Positions 43,822-53,354 of a stretch of DNA of 64,000 nt are shown piece by piece. The position numbers were made by a program, and so were the translations under genes. Position 1 is the first letter of the stretch, and the number at the start of each line of letters is the position of its first letter. The stretch covers positions 868,001 through 932,000 of the forward strand of contig NZ_UGQM01000001.1 of assembly GCF_900454025.1 (NCBI RefSeq), in the 5' to 3' direction. Under the pieces are notes generated by a model that searched no databases, was not told where the DNA came from, and saw only the letters and a program-made list of their open reading frames with translations. The stretch is from Mycolicibacterium gilvum. Lineage in GTDB: Bacteria > Actinomycetota > Actinomycetes > Mycobacteriales > Mycobacteriaceae.

Positions 43822-44501
43822 GACTTCACCAGGTCGGCGAGCCAGCTGCTGTCGGCGATGTCGAGCTTCTCGGCGGCGTTGAGGTCGTACACCGTGGGGG
43901 TGCCGGTGGTGATCTGGTCGACCTCGAACAGCATCTCGAAGTTGTGGTCCTCCATGTCGACCAGGTCGACGGCCTCCGATCCGCCGGCGACACGGTCGGC
44001 GACGGGGCCGGGCAGACCGGCGTCGTCGGCCATGCGGCGTAGTTCGTCGGCGGCGAACGGCTGGCCGCCCGGGTCCTGATTGACCCAGAGTTGTTCGACG
44101 AACCGCTGGAACTGTGTCCCGTTCGCGGGGAACTCGCCCTTGGCCTCGGTGGCTGCGAACAACGCGTTGGCCACGGTGGCCGAGTACCCGTCGTAGGAGT
44201 CGTCCAGGAAGGTCAGCGGACGGTACACGACCTGGAGGTCGCCGACGGTGATGTGGTAGGCCAGCTCGTCGCCGTATTCGCGCTGCAGGTCACCGCAATG
44301 CGTGCACTGCGGTTCGGTGTAGATCTCGATCTTGGCGGGTGCGGTGTCGAACCCGGCGACGACACCGAAGCCGTCCTCGGCCACAGCCAGCGGGACCGGC
44401 GCCGGATCTGCGCGCGGGGTGCCGGTGACGGCCCTGGAGCAGCCCGGTCCGACCAGCAGTCCGAGCGCGGCGATCAGGGCCAGCGGACGAGAGAAACGCA
44501 T
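43818..44501 (-). CDS. DsbA/thioredoxin-fold lipoprotein
   Basis: 227 residues. The signal peptide ends in a lipobox-like VGPGC (Cys about 21), and the mature part has a thioredoxin-fold DsbA-like domain with active site PQCTHC (CxxC, CTHC). The helical insert and cis-Pro loop (TGTPTVYDL) are present. It is expected to be a membrane-tethered extracytoplasmic thiol oxidoreductase; whether oxidase or reductase cannot be told. It overlaps the DUF3592 gene end by four bases. Confidence 0.85.
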
Positions 44502-44635
44502 ACCACCATCCTCGCTGCGGCGTTGACGACGGGCACGCTTTTCGACGACGTGCCCCGGTCATGTCCCACCCGCATTTCGTGTGACATATCCCTGCGCGCA
44601 ACCTCGCCGACAGGTGCCCATGTCATCGTCGCGGT

Positions 44636-45763
44636 GTGCGCGTTGCAATCGTCGCAGAATCGTTCCTCCCGAATGTCAACGGTGTCACCAACTCGGTGCT
44701 GCGGGTCATCGAGCATCTCCGCCGCACCGGACACGAAGCGCTCGTCATCGCGCCGGACACCCCGCGCGGTGAGCCGCCCGCGGACAGGGTGTACGACGGG
44801 GTGCGGGTGCACCGGGTGCCGTCGGCGATGTTCCCGAAGGTCACCTCGCTGCCGCTGGGTGTCCCGCGGCCCCGGATGGTCGGTGTGCTGCGTGGTTTCG
44901 ATCCCGACGTGGTGCACCTGGCCTCGCCGGCGTTGCTCGGCTGGGGCGGGGTGCACGCCGCGCGTCACCTCGGCGTCCCGACCGTCGCGGTGTTCCAGAC
45001 CGACGTGGCCGGATTCGCGCAGAGCTACGGCATCGGCATGATGTCCCGCGCGTCCTGGGCCTGGACTCGGCGGCTGCACAGCAAGGCCGACCGCACTCTG
45101 GCGCCTTCCACCTCGGCCATGGAAAACCTTGCTGCTCATGGAATCCCGCGCGTGCACAAGTGGGCGCGCGGGGTGGACGTGACGGGCTTCGCGCCGTCTG
45201 CGCGCGACCAGCGGCTCCGGCAGTCGTGGTCGCCGCAGGGTAAGCCGATCGTCGGTTTCGTCGGGCGGCTGGCGCCGGAGAAGCATGTCGAACGGCTGGC
45301 GCCGCTGCATGCCCGAGACGACATCCAGCTCGTCATCGTCGGCGATGGCGTCGACCGGGCCCGTCTCGAATCCGCGTTTCCCCGTGCGGTTTTCACCGGC
45401 GCCCTGTACGGTCCGGAACTCGCGGCGGCCTACGCCAGCATGGACGTGTTCGTCCACGGCGGGGAGCACGAAACGTTCTGTCAGGCCGTCCAGGAGGCGA
45501 TGGCGTCGGGTCTGCCGGTCATCGCCCCGGACGCGGGCGGCCCCCGCGACCTCGTCGCGCCGTACCGCAGCGGGCTGCTGCTCCCGGTCGCCGAATTCGA
45601 GGACAGGCTCTCGGAGTCCGTCGACCATCTCGTCGTCGAGCGTCGCCGCTATTCGCAGGCGGCGCGCCGGAGTGTGCTGGGTCGGACGTGGCCGGTGATC
45701 TGCGACGAGCTGGTCGGGCATTACGAGGCCGTGGTCGGTGCCCGTGCGCTGCGCGCGGCGTAG
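44636..45763 (+). CDS. mgtA: GDP-mannose-dependent alpha-mannosyltransferase (MgtA/PimB'-like)
   Basis: 375 residues, GT-B fold, GT4 family. N-terminal [31 protein letters not shown] is diagnostic. The C-terminal donor half has [14 protein letters not shown] and the E-x7-E motif in [22 protein letters not shown]. In M. tuberculosis the gene at this position (Rv0557) was first called pimB and later mgtA, making mannosyl glucuronosyl diacylglycerol. The 134-base gap before it carries no obvious element. It acts at the cytoplasmic face of the membrane. Confidence 0.9.
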   Translation: MRVAIVAESFLPNVNGVTNSVLRVIEHLRRTGHEALVIAPDTPRGEPPADRVYDGVRVHRVPSAMFPKVTSLPLGVPRPRMVGVLRGFDPDVVHLASPALLGWGGVHAARHLGVPTVAVFQTDVAGFAQSYGIGMMSRASWAWTRRLHSKADRTLAPSTSAMENLAAHGIPRVHKWARGVDVTGFAPSARDQRLRQSWSPQGKPIVGFVGRLAPEKHVERLAPLHARDDIQLVIVGDGVDRARLESAFPRAVFTGALYGPELAAAYASMDVFVHGGEHETFCQAVQEAMASGLPVIAPDAGGPRDLVAPYRSGLLLPVAEFEDRLSESVDHLVVERRRYSQAARRSVLGRTWPVICDELVGHYEAVVGARALRAA

Positions 45764-45804
45764 TCAACTCGGGGGCACTCGGGCCCGCGGGTAGGTTCGT
45801 CGGT

Positions 45805-46638
45805 GTGGATCCCGATCGCAAAGTCGACGCCGGAATGCTGGCAGGCGTCTCCGAAACCGCCCTGCTGACGCTGAACGGTCGTGCCTACCAGGCACGCCAC
45901 CCGAACGCGATCCTCGACGATCCGATGGCGATCCGGGTCGTCGACTCCATCGATTTCGACTTCGACAAGTTCGGCCGGCGCAAGGGTCAGGAGATGGCGT
46001 TGCGGTCGCTGGCCTTCGACCGTGCCGCCACGGCGTATCTGGCGAAGCATCCGAAAGCGACTGTCGTCGCGCTCGCCGAAGGTCTGCAGACCTCGTTCTG
46101 GCGGCTCGACGCCGCGCTGCCGACAGCGGAATTCCGTTGGCTGACCGTCGACTTCGAACCGATCATCGAACTGAGGCGACGACTGCTGCCGGAGTCTGCG
46201 CGCATCACCACGCTGGCGCAGTCGGCGCTGGACTACAGCTGGATGGACGCCGTCGACACCACGCACGGGGTGTTCATCACCGCCGAGGGTCTGCTGATGT
46301 ATCTGCAGCCCGAGGAGTCGATGGGCCTGATCACCGAGTGCGCGGCGCGGTTCCCCGGCGCGCAGATGATCTTCGATCTGCCGCCGGTGATGGTGAAGAA
46401 GTTCGCGCCGAAGGGGGTGCGCTCGTCGTCGCGCTACCGGGTGCCTCCGATGCCGTTCAGCCTGTCGGCGGCAGAACTGGCCGACCTGGTGCACACCGTG
46501 CCCGGCGTCCGCGCCGTGCACGACCTGCCGATGCCGCAGGGCCGCGGCTTCTTCTTCGAGAAGGTGTTCCCGGCGTTCTGGGGATTGAAGGCGACGAAGA
46601 ACTACCGCGGCGCCTACACGCTGCTGGAGTTCGGCTGA
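45805..46638 (+). CDS. Class I SAM methyltransferase, leucine carboxyl methyltransferase-like family
   Basis: 277 residues from GTG 45805. N-terminal [32 protein letters not shown] and the middle [16 protein letters not shown] ... [11 protein letters not shown] match the PPM/LCMT-type (PF04072) methyltransferases abundant in mycobacteria. In the motif I equivalent the usual Gly-rich stretch is ALAEGLQTS. It ends in [33 protein letters not shown] sequence. It sits between mgtA and menG; the target is unknown. Confidence 0.82.
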   Translation: MDPDRKVDAGMLAGVSETALLTLNGRAYQARHPNAILDDPMAIRVVDSIDFDFDKFGRRKGQEMALRSLAFDRAATAYLAKHPKATVVALAEGLQTSFWRLDAALPTAEFRWLTVDFEPIIELRRRLLPESARITTLAQSALDYSWMDAVDTTHGVFITAEGLLMYLQPEESMGLITECAARFPGAQMIFDLPPVMVKKFAPKGVRSSSRYRVPPMPFSLSAAELADLVHTVPGVRAVHDLPMPQGRGFFFEKVFPAFWGLKATKNYRGAYTLLEFG

Positions 46639-46696
46639 GCGCCCGGGCCTCGCAGCCCGAGGAGCGCCGACCCGTCTGCCTGATACGTTCGGCAAC

Positions 46697-47383
46697 GTGA
46701 ACCGCGCCTCGCTGGAGAAGAACCCGCACGAGGTGGCGTCGATGTTCGACGGTGTCGCACGACGCTACGACCTGACCAACACCGTGCTGTCGTTGGGGCA
46801 GGACCGGTTCTGGCGACGCGCCACCCGGGAGGCACTGCAGCTGAGCCCCGCGGACAAGGTGCTGGATCTGGCAGCCGGAACCGCGGTGTCGACCGTCGAG
46901 CTGGCGAGCTCGGGCGCGTGGTGCGTGGCGGCCGATTTCTCTGTCGGCATGCTGGCCGCGGGCGCCTCGCGCCGGGTGCCGAAGGTCGCCGGTGATGCGA
47001 CGCGGCTGCCGTTCGACGACGGTGTGTTCGACGCGGTGACGATCAGCTTCGGCCTGCGCAATGTCGTCGACTTCTCGGCGGGGCTGCGCGAGATGGCGCG
47101 GGTGACGCGGCCGGGCGGGCGGCTGGTGGTGTGCGAGTTCTCGACGCCGACCAACGGGCTGTTCTCGACGGTGTACAAGGAGTACCTGATGAAGGCGCTG
47201 CCGGCGATGGCCACGGCGGTGTCGTCCAACCCGGACGCGTATGTGTATCTGGCCGAGTCGATCAGGGCCTGGCCCGATCAGCGTGCGCTGGCCCGGCGTA
47301 TCGAGGCGGCGGGCTGGTCGGATGTGCGATGGCGCAACCTGACCGGCGGCATCGTCGCACTGCACGCCGCCACCAAACCCTGA
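46697..47383 (+). CDS. menG: Demethylmenaquinone methyltransferase MenG (UbiE family)
   Basis: 228 residues with UbiE hallmarks: [27 protein letters not shown] at the N-terminus, SAM motif [44 protein letters not shown], and the C-terminal [34 protein letters not shown]. It methylates the naphthoquinone ring, last step of menaquinone synthesis before tail saturation. It starts with GTG 46697. It corresponds to Rv0558, labelled menH or ubiE in older annotation. Confidence 0.93.
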   Translation: MNRASLEKNPHEVASMFDGVARRYDLTNTVLSLGQDRFWRRATREALQLSPADKVLDLAAGTAVSTVELASSGAWCVAADFSVGMLAAGASRRVPKVAGDATRLPFDDGVFDAVTISFGLRNVVDFSAGLREMARVTRPGGRLVVCEFSTPTNGLFSTVYKEYLMKALPAMATAVSSNPDAYVYLAESIRAWPDQRALARRIEAAGWSDVRWRNLTGGIVALHAATKP

Positions 47384-47400
47384 GAGCCCCATCCCTTGCA

Positions 47401-47464
47401 CCGCGAGCGCGCGGGTCTGCACGCAGACACGCCGCGCGCCGCGGTCCTGCACGCGCGCTCGCGG
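47401..47464. terminator. Nested inverted repeat downstream of menG
   Basis: 13-base perfect arms (47401-47413 and 47452-47464) enclose a second hairpin GTCTG-CACG-CAGAC (47415-47428), giving a two-tier stem-loop 17 bases after the menG stop. It is probably a terminator or a mobile palindromic unit. It ends about 50 bases before the esterase start. Confidence 0.6.
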
Positions 47465-47512
47465 AGAGCGAAATCGCCCTCCGTGCCCATACCGCGGGGC
47501 TACCGTCAGCTC

Positions 47513-48589
47513 ATGCTTCTCGGACGTCATGCTGATCCGGAATCCACTCTCGGCACCGACCCCCGCGCGGACCCGCGCATGGTGGAGGCGTTCGCCGGCT
47601 TCGGTCTCGACGGCAGGTTCCCGTCGAGCGGACTGACCGTCGATTCGCCGATCGACCAGCGCCACGCCTTCGCCGCGATGAGCGAGCAGGCCGTCGGCGC
47701 CGTTTTCGACGCCCTCGCCGGGAGTCTCCCGCAGCCGCCCGGTGTCGAGACCACGACGTCGACGATCCCGGGACCCGACGGCAACGACATCATCGTCTAC
47801 GTCAGCCGGCCCGCGGGGGCGTCGACGGTATTGCCGGGCATCGTGCATCTGCACGGCGGTGGGATGGCGATCGCGAGTGCCGCCGACGCGCCGTACATGA
47901 GACTGCGTGAGCATCTCGCGGCAACCGGACTGGTGGTTATCGGCGTCGAATTCCGTAACAGCGCAGGGAAACTGGGGCCGCATCCGTATCCGGCGGGGCT
48001 CGGCGACTGCGCTGCCGCGGCGCGGTGGGTCAGCGCGGAGCGGGCCGAACTCGGCGTCAGTCACATCGTGGTGTCCGGGGAGTCGGGTGGCGGAAACCTG
48101 ACATTGACGTTGGCGCACAGGGCGAAACGTGAAGGATGGATCGGCGACATCGCCGGGTTCTATGCGCAGTGCCCGTACATCTCCAACCGGTGGATGGACA
48201 CCTGTGAGGACCTGCCGTCGTTGGAGGAGAACGACGGCTACTTCATCAGCCGGGAGCAGCTGGCGCTGCTCGGTTCGCTCTACGACCCGGACGGAGCGTA
48301 CTCGCAGGACCCGACCTGCTGGGCGTCGGCAGCGACCGACGAAGACCTCAAAGATCTTCCGCCGCATGTGATTTCGGTCAACGAGCTCGATCCGCTGCGG
48401 GACGAGGGTTTGCAGTACTACCGCAGGTTGCTGCGTGCCGGCGTGCCCGCCGTCGGTCGGGTGGTGGCGGGAACGTGCCACGGTGGTGACCTGCTGTGCG
48501 GGACGGCGATGCCGGATGTGTTCGCCGCCAGCATCAACGATGTGAGCGGCTTCGCCAAGAGTCTGGGGGTCCTCAGGGGGCCTGGGTGA
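47513..48589 (+). CDS. Alpha/beta hydrolase of the hormone-sensitive-lipase family
   Basis: 358 residues from ATG 47513. HSL-type oxyanion motif HLHGGGMAIAS, nucleophile elbow VSGESGGGN, catalytic Asp in NELDPLRDEG and His in GTCHGGD are all in place. Such enzymes hydrolyse short-chain esters. Upstream sequence in the same frame is the palindrome region and not coding. It overlaps the 3' end of the convergent stress-protein gene by 17 bases. The substrate is unknown. Confidence 0.85.
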   Translation: MLLGRHADPESTLGTDPRADPRMVEAFAGFGLDGRFPSSGLTVDSPIDQRHAFAAMSEQAVGAVFDALAGSLPQPPGVETTTSTIPGPDGNDIIVYVSRPAGASTVLPGIVHLHGGGMAIASAADAPYMRLREHLAATGLVVIGVEFRNSAGKLGPHPYPAGLGDCAAAARWVSAERAELGVSHIVVSGESGGGNLTLTLAHRAKREGWIGDIAGFYAQCPYISNRWMDTCEDLPSLEENDGYFISREQLALLGSLYDPDGAYSQDPTCWASAATDEDLKDLPPHVISVNELDPLRDEGLQYYRRLLRAGVPAVGRVVAGTCHGGDLLCGTAMPDVFAASINDVSGFAKSLGVLRGPG

Positions 48590-49055
48590 ACCGTGCCGCC
48601 TCGGCGGCCAACTCTGCTGAGACGCAGACGTCGTAGCGGCGTGCTTCGAGTGACTTGACGCTGTCGAAGTCCCGCTCGCCTCCGGTGGCGATATGAGCGA
48701 CGAAGCCGAACACCCCTCCCCAGAACGAACCGATCACCAAAGCGGTCAGCATCGTCACGATCCACACGGGCCCGACGGTGAAGATCGCCAGCAGCAGTCC
48801 GATGAACAACCCGAACCAGGCCCCGCTGGCAGCACCTGCGAACGCCGCCCTGCCCTTGGTCATCCGCCCGACGACGCGTTCGACCGTGCGCAATTCGTCG
48901 CCGATGATGCGCACGTGCTCGACGGGGAAGCCGCCGTCCGACATCCGGTCGACCAACCGCTGTGCGTCGGCGTAGTTGTCGAACGAGGCGACGACTTGCC
49001 GAGGGGCAGGTTTGGGGTCGCCTTGCTGCTGGTGGGGTCCACTCAGGTTCGTCAC
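48573..49055 (-). CDS. General stress protein 17M-like membrane protein
   Basis: 160 residues. The N-terminal part (VVASFDNYADAQRLVDRMSDGGFPVEHVRIIGDELRTVERVVGR) matches the GSP17M/YflT-type domain. A Gly-rich hydrophobic stretch follows (about 78-125, two helices, glycine-zipper-like) and then a short cytosolic tail. The GTG at 49055 is chosen because GGAGG lies five bases upstream on that strand; ATG 49076 would add seven residues. It is convergent and overlapping with the esterase. Homologues in mycobacteria respond to stress, but no mechanism is known. Confidence 0.75.
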   Translation of the reverse strand: MTNLSGPHQQQGDPKPAPRQVVASFDNYADAQRLVDRMSDGGFPVEHVRIIGDELRTVERVVGRMTKGRAAFAGAASGAWFGLFIGLLLAIFTVGPVWIVTMLTALVIGSFWGGVFGFVAHIATGGERDFDSVKSLEARRYDVCVSAELAAEAARFTQAP

Positions 49056-49104
49056 TGCTACCTCCGGGTTGAACATTGGTGCCGGGTGGGTGTCTGCGTT
49101 CAGG

Positions 49105-49548
49105 CTACGAGATCGTCTCCTGGTCGGTGCGAAAGGTGTTCCATATTCGAGTCGATTCCTCGCCGACACGGTCGTCGTGGATCTGTTGGAAGTTCCGACC
49201 GCCGCGGCCGAAGGTGGCGACAACGGCTGTCGGACAACGGGATTCGGTCAAGGGGGCGTCGAGCCACCGACACGGACGCACGTGGACCAGGTCGACCCCC
49301 TCGCCGTCGGAGTCGTAGAAGTACGGTCCCTCGATGCGGCCCAGCCGGTACCGGCCGTCGGGGTCGCGACTCCAGACGAACGACCCGTCGGGCACGTCGG
49401 CGAACCGATCCACCCGCCGTGCCAGCCTCTCGGGGTCGCCGAATCTGCCGAATCCGCACAGCCCCAACGACTGCGCGCGGTCGAAAGTCCGGCCGAAAGG
49501 CACGTCGTCGCTGCGCGACCGCATCGGCGCGCGATACACGAGGGTCAC
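49105..49548 (-). CDS. Small protein with EVE/PUA-like features, coupled to menJ
   Basis: 147 residues from GTG 49548, which overlaps the menJ stop (GTGA). The sequence has an SFVWSRDPDGRYRLGRIEGPYFYD core, HVRPCRWLDAPL and VATFGRGGRNFQQI, reminiscent of modified-base-binding EVE/PUA-like domains where aromatic residues line a pocket. I cannot confirm the family. Tight coupling to a menaquinone reductase gene is odd for a nucleic-acid reader. It ends 49 bases from the stress-protein start. Confidence 0.6.
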   Translation of the reverse strand: MTLVYRAPMRSRSDDVPFGRTFDRAQSLGLCGFGRFGDPERLARRVDRFADVPDGSFVWSRDPDGRYRLGRIEGPYFYDSDGEGVDLVHVRPCRWLDAPLTESRCPTAVVATFGRGGRNFQQIHDDRVGEESTRIWNTFRTDQETIS

Positions 49549-50795
49549 GCGAACGGGCGGCGCTCGTCGATCCGGCGCGACAGCCTGCCCGCGCCGCGCC
49601 AGACCCGCGCCACCGCGTCCTCGTCCTCGTCGGTCACGAAGTTGCCCATCACCCGCACCGCGATCTTCATCAGCGTCGAGGACCGCATCGCCACCGGTCC
49701 GGCCACCGGAAGGAACCGCGGGAACGTCAGCAGCAGCGCCAGCCGCCGCGCCACCGAGAACCCGCGGGCATAGTGCTCGTGCAGCAGCGCGGGCCACGAG
49801 GCCTCGAAGGACCCTGTGCCCAGCAGCGACACCGCCAGCCGTCCGGTCTCCAGCCCGTAGTCGATGCCTTCGCCGTTGAGCGGATTCACACACGCGGCGG
49901 CATCGCCGGTCAGCATCCAGTTCGGCCCCGCGACGCGCGACACCGCGCCGCCCATCGGCAGCAGCGCCGACAGCGGTGCGCGCGGGTCGCCCTCGAAACC
50001 CCACTCGGCGCGCCGCAGACCCGTGTAGTAGTTCAGCAGCGGTCGCAGGGCCGCGTCGGCCGGACGCTTCGAGGTGGCCAGCGCGCCGACGCCGATGTTC
50101 ACCTCACCGTTGCCCAACGGGAAGATCCACCCGTACCCGGGCAGCACCTCGCCGGCGGGGGAGCGCAGTTCCAGGTGCGAGGTGATCCACTCCTCGTCGC
50201 TGCGCGGCGTGCCGATGTAGCCGCGGATCGCGACGCCGTAGACGGTCTCCTTGTGCCACTGCCGGCCGAGCGTGCGCCCGAGTGTCGACCTCGCCCCGTC
50301 GGCGACGATCAGCGACGAACACCGCACCAGCTCGCCGGAGTCCAGCACCACGCCGGTCACCCGGCCCGTGGAGTCCCGCTCCACGTCGACGGCCTTGACG
50401 CCGAGCTTCATCTTCGCGCCGTCGTCGACGGCCACCAGTCGGATCCGCTCATCGAGTTCGGTGCGCGGCACGGCGCTGCTGGTCGGCGGGAACGACGGCC
50501 CGGGCCAGGGCACCTCGACGTCGGAGCCGAAACCCGACATCCGCAGTCCGCGGTGCGCGATACGCCCGTCCAGCCACGACCGCAGACCCAGCCGATCCAG
50601 TTCGGCGACGGCGCGCGGGGTCAATCCGTCGCCACAGGCCTTGTCGCGGGGGAACTGCGCGGAGTCGATGACGAGCACGTCGCGACCCGACCGCGCGGCC
50701 CACGCCGCGGCCGACGAGCCCGCCGGTCCTGCCCCGATGACCACCACATCGGCACCAGAAGAGCCCCGGATCGCTCCGACCGCCGGTGTGTCCAT
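49545..50795 (-). CDS. menJ: Menaquinone reductase MenJ (geranylgeranyl reductase family)
   Basis: 416 residues. FAD-binding VVIGAGPAGSSAAAWAARSG at the N-terminus, the family's PRDKACGDGLTPRAV motif and the second FAD motif MLTGDAAACVNPLNGEGIDYGLETGR are typical of geranylgeranyl reductases. In M. tuberculosis the gene in this place (Rv0561c) saturates one isoprene unit of menaquinone-9. ATG 50795 is only 21 bases from the divergent polyprenyl synthase start, so the two promoters overlap. It probably works at the membrane with an electron carrier. Confidence 0.92.
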   Translation of the reverse strand: MDTPAVGAIRGSSGADVVVIGAGPAGSSAAAWAARSGRDVLVIDSAQFPRDKACGDGLTPRAVAELDRLGLRSWLDGRIAHRGLRMSGFGSDVEVPWPGPSFPPTSSAVPRTELDERIRLVAVDDGAKMKLGVKAVDVERDSTGRVTGVVLDSGELVRCSSLIVADGARSTLGRTLGRQWHKETVYGVAIRGYIGTPRSDEEWITSHLELRSPAGEVLPGYGWIFPLGNGEVNIGVGALATSKRPADAALRPLLNYYTGLRRAEWGFEGDPRAPLSALLPMGGAVSRVAGPNWMLTGDAAACVNPLNGEGIDYGLETGRLAVSLLGTGSFEASWPALLHEHYARGFSVARRLALLLTFPRFLPVAGPVAMRSSTLMKIAVRVMGNFVTDEDEDAVARVWRGAGRLSRRIDERRPFA

Positions 50796-50816
50796 GTCTC
50801 CCAGTATGTTGGCTGT
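50796..50816. promoter_or_regulatory. 21-bp divergent promoter between menJ and grcC1
   Basis: Only 21 bases separate the two start codons. TATGTT (50805-50810) fits TANNNT and ends six bases before the GTG at 50817, consistent with a leaderless rightward transcript. Promoter elements for menJ must lie inside the grcC1 coding region and the reverse, so transcription of the two genes may be mutually exclusive. Confidence 0.55.
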
Positions 50817-51824
50817 GTGAGGACACCGGCGAACGTGGTGGCGGGAGTGGACTTCGGCGATGCCCAATTCGCCCAGGACGTCCGCGACGGGGTTGCCCGT
50901 ATCGAGGCTCTGATGTCCGAGGAGCTGGGCAGGGCCGACGCCCTGATGTCAGAGGCGGTCAACCACCTCTTCCAGGCGGGCGGCAAGCGTTTCCGGCCGC
51001 TGTTCACCGTGCTGTCGGCCCAACTCGGTCCCGAGCCGGACGCGTGGCAGGTCACCGTCGCCGGCGCCGTGATCGAGCTGGTGCATCTGGCCACGCTGTA
51101 TCACGACGACGTCATGGACGAGGCCCAGGTCCGTCGCGGTGCGCCCAGCGCCAACGCCCGGTGGGGTAACAACATCGCGATCCTGGCCGGCGACTACCTG
51201 TTCGCGACGGCCTCGCGCCTGACCAGCCGGCTGGGCCCCGAGGCGGTGCGCATCATCGCCGACACGTTCGCTCTGCTCGTGACGGGCCAGATGCGCGAGA
51301 CCCGTGGCGCCGCCGACCAGGTCGATTCGGTCGACCACTACCTGAAGGTCGTCTACGAGAAGACGGCCTGCCTGATCTCGGCGTCGGGCAGGTTCGGGGC
51401 GACGTTCTCCGGCGCCGACGAGGCGCAGATCGAACGGCTCGCCAAGCTCGGCGGGATCGTCGGCACCGCGTTCCAGATCTCCGACGACATCATCGACATC
51501 GACAGCGACGCCGACGAGTCGGGCAAGGTTCCCGGCACCGACCTGCGCGAGGGTGTGCACACCCTGCCGGTGCTGTACGCGTTGCGCGAAACCGGTCCGG
51601 ACGCAGACCGGTTGCGCGAGCTGCTGGCCGGTCCGGTCACCGACGACGCCGACGTCGCCGAGGCGTTGCGCCTGCTGCGCGGGTCGCAGGGCATCCGCAA
51701 GGCCAAGGAGACGGTCATCGGGTACGCGCAGGAAGCGCAGCGGGAGCTCGACCAGCTCCCGGACGTGCCGGGCCGTCAGGCGCTCGCGAGCCTGGTCGAC
51801 TACACCGTCAATCGGCACGGCTAG
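50817..51824 (+). CDS. grcC1: Trans-polyprenyl diphosphate synthase (GrcC1-like)
   Basis: 335 residues with both Asp-rich motifs: first DDVMD (about 97-101, preceded by HLATLYH) and second DDIID in [22 protein letters not shown] for substrate binding is also present. It belongs to long-chain E-polyprenyl synthases and, beside menJ, probably makes the menaquinone side chain. The size of the residues before the first motif, which sets chain length, cannot be read reliably here. It starts with GTG 50817 without a Shine-Dalgarno. Confidence 0.9.
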   Translation: MRTPANVVAGVDFGDAQFAQDVRDGVARIEALMSEELGRADALMSEAVNHLFQAGGKRFRPLFTVLSAQLGPEPDAWQVTVAGAVIELVHLATLYHDDVMDEAQVRRGAPSANARWGNNIAILAGDYLFATASRLTSRLGPEAVRIIADTFALLVTGQMRETRGAADQVDSVDHYLKVVYEKTACLISASGRFGATFSGADEAQIERLAKLGGIVGTAFQISDDIIDIDSDADESGKVPGTDLREGVHTLPVLYALRETGPDADRLRELLAGPVTDDADVAEALRLLRGSQGIRKAKETVIGYAQEAQRELDQLPDVPGRQALASLVDYTVNRHG

Positions 51825-51873
51825 CGGGTCGGAACCCGGGCGGGCTGTCCGGTCGTTGCCTCTGCGATGACCC

Positions 51874-51901
51874 ACGCAGGTTTCTACACGCAGGTTTCTA
51901 C
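51874..51901 (+). repeat. 14-bp tandem duplication before htpX
   Basis: ACGCAGGTTTCTAC occurs twice head to tail (51874-51887, 51888-51901), ending at the htpX Shine-Dalgarno AAGGAGG. It lies in the 5' untranslated region and may be a recent slippage event or a doubled binding site. Confidence 0.8.
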
Positions 51902-51916
51902 AAGGAGGAACCCACG

Positions 51917-52795
51917 ATGACTTGGCACCCGCACGCCAACAGGGCCAAGACGTTCCTGTTGCTGGCGGTGTTCTCCGGTCTGATCGTCGCCGTCGGCGCC
52001 ATGTTCGGCCGCAACATCATGTTCCTGGCGGTGTTATTCGCGCTCGGCATGAACGCCTACGTGTACTTCAACAGCGACAAGCTCGCGCTTCGCGCCATGC
52101 ACGCCCAGCCGGTCAACGAGATGCAGGCGCCGGTGATGTACAAGATCGTGCGCGAGCTCGCGACGACGGCGCGCCAGCCGATGCCGCGGCTCTACATCAG
52201 CGACACCGCCGCCCCCAACGCGTTCGCGACCGGCCGCAACCCGCGCAACTCGGCGGTGTGCTGCACCACGGGCATCCTGCAGATGCTCAACGAGCGCGAG
52301 CTGCGTGCCGTGCTCGGCCATGAGCTGTCCCACGTCTACAACCGCGACATCCTGATCTCGTGCGTCGCCGGTGCGATGGCCTCGGTCATCACCGCGCTGG
52401 CCAACCTCGCGTTCTTTGCGAGCATGTTCGGTGGTAACCGCGACGGTGGCACCAATCCCTTTGCGATCCTTCTGGTTTCGCTGCTCGGCCCGATCGCGGC
52501 GACGGTCATCCGGCTGGCGGTGTCGCGGTCGCGCGAGTACCAGGCCGACCAGTCCGGTGCCGAGCTGACGGGCGACCCGCTGGCGTTGGCCAGTGCGCTG
52601 CGCAAGATCAGCTCCGGGGTGGAGCGGGCGCCGCTGCCGCCGGAACCGCAGCTGGCCGACCAGGCGCACCTGATGATCGCCAACCCTTTCCGCGCGGGCG
52701 AGAAGATCGGCAAGCTGTTCGCGACGCACCCGCCGATGGCCGACCGCATCGCGCGACTGGAGGCGATGGCCGGGCGCGGGCCTGGTCAGTACTGA
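51917..52795 (+). CDS. htpX: Membrane zinc protease HtpX (M48 family)
   Basis: 292 residues: two N-terminal membrane helices (about 11-30 and 35-50), the zinc motif GHELSH (His135, Glu136, His139), a downstream hydrophobic pair, and the third ligand Glu in [10 protein letters not shown]. It degrades damaged membrane proteins. Strong AAGGAGG ribosome site before ATG 51917. It corresponds to Rv0563. Stop to next gene is 52 bases. Confidence 0.93.
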   Translation: MTWHPHANRAKTFLLLAVFSGLIVAVGAMFGRNIMFLAVLFALGMNAYVYFNSDKLALRAMHAQPVNEMQAPVMYKIVRELATTARQPMPRLYISDTAAPNAFATGRNPRNSAVCCTTGILQMLNERELRAVLGHELSHVYNRDILISCVAGAMASVITALANLAFFASMFGGNRDGGTNPFAILLVSLLGPIAATVIRLAVSRSREYQADQSGAELTGDPLALASALRKISSGVERAPLPPEPQLADQAHLMIANPFRAGEKIGKLFATHPPMADRIARLEAMAGRGPGQY

Positions 52796-52847
52796 CACCC
52801 CCGTCACTTTCGGGCGAGATCTGCACACCCGCGGGCACCCGTTTAGG

Positions 52848-53321
52848 GTGTGGTCCGTGCTGAGCAGAATCATGATCGTGCTGGCCGGAGCCGCGGCAGC
52901 GGTGCTCGGCGCCTCGGGTGTGGCCTCGGCGGAGCCGGTGCTGCCGAATATCAACGCGATGCCGCCGGCGAACCCGAAGGACTACGCCGCCAACGACGGC
53001 GCCTGGTACGTGTTCAGCGCACTCGACGGCGTCACCTGCGTGCTGGACCGCGGGTCGGGCAGCTACGGCTGCAGCGGGCCGCTGCCTGCCGCGCCGGGCG
53101 GGGCGAACCTGGTCACGGGTAACGCCGGCGGCGGCGTGGGGTTCGCCAACGCTGCGCAGCCGATGTACGGGATCGTCGAGAACGCCCCGGCGCTGGCGCC
53201 CCACAGCCGCCTCAGTTTCAAGACCGTGAGCTGCGGCACCGACGGGTTCGCGACGTCGTGCATCAACACGTTCAACCAGTCGGGCTTCGTCATCAGCCCG
53301 ACCGGTTCGTACGCGTTCTGA
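52848..53321 (+). CDS. Secreted two-disulfide protein, first of a tandem pair
   Basis: 157 residues from GTG 52848 (GTG 52857 also possible). The signal peptide ends about residue 28 (VASAEP). The mature part has NINAMPPANPKDYAANDGAWYVF, four Cys (TCVLDRGSGSYGC, SCGTDGFATSC) likely forming two disulfides, and FNQSGFVISP near the end. It is clearly paralogous to the next gene (shared YGCSG-LP, VSCG and QxGFVxSP patterns). No enzymatic motif is visible. It is probably a cell-wall or culture-filtrate protein. Confidence 0.78.
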   Translation: MWSVLSRIMIVLAGAAAAVLGASGVASAEPVLPNINAMPPANPKDYAANDGAWYVFSALDGVTCVLDRGSGSYGCSGPLPAAPGGANLVTGNAGGGVGFANAAQPMYGIVENAPALAPHSRLSFKTVSCGTDGFATSCINTFNQSGFVISPTGSYAF

Positions 53322-53354
53322 AACACTGCCGACCCTTTTGCCGACACTTAGGCT

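Noticed and set aside
47384..47512. N-terminal extension of the esterase from 47396
   Set aside because: The extra residues are encoded by the two-tier palindrome and show no esterase-like sequence.
48693..50816. Plus-strand frame joined to the polyprenyl synthase, suggesting a 1043-residue protein
   Set aside because: Only the part after GTG 50817 has conserved motifs. The upstream part is antisense to the stress protein and menJ.
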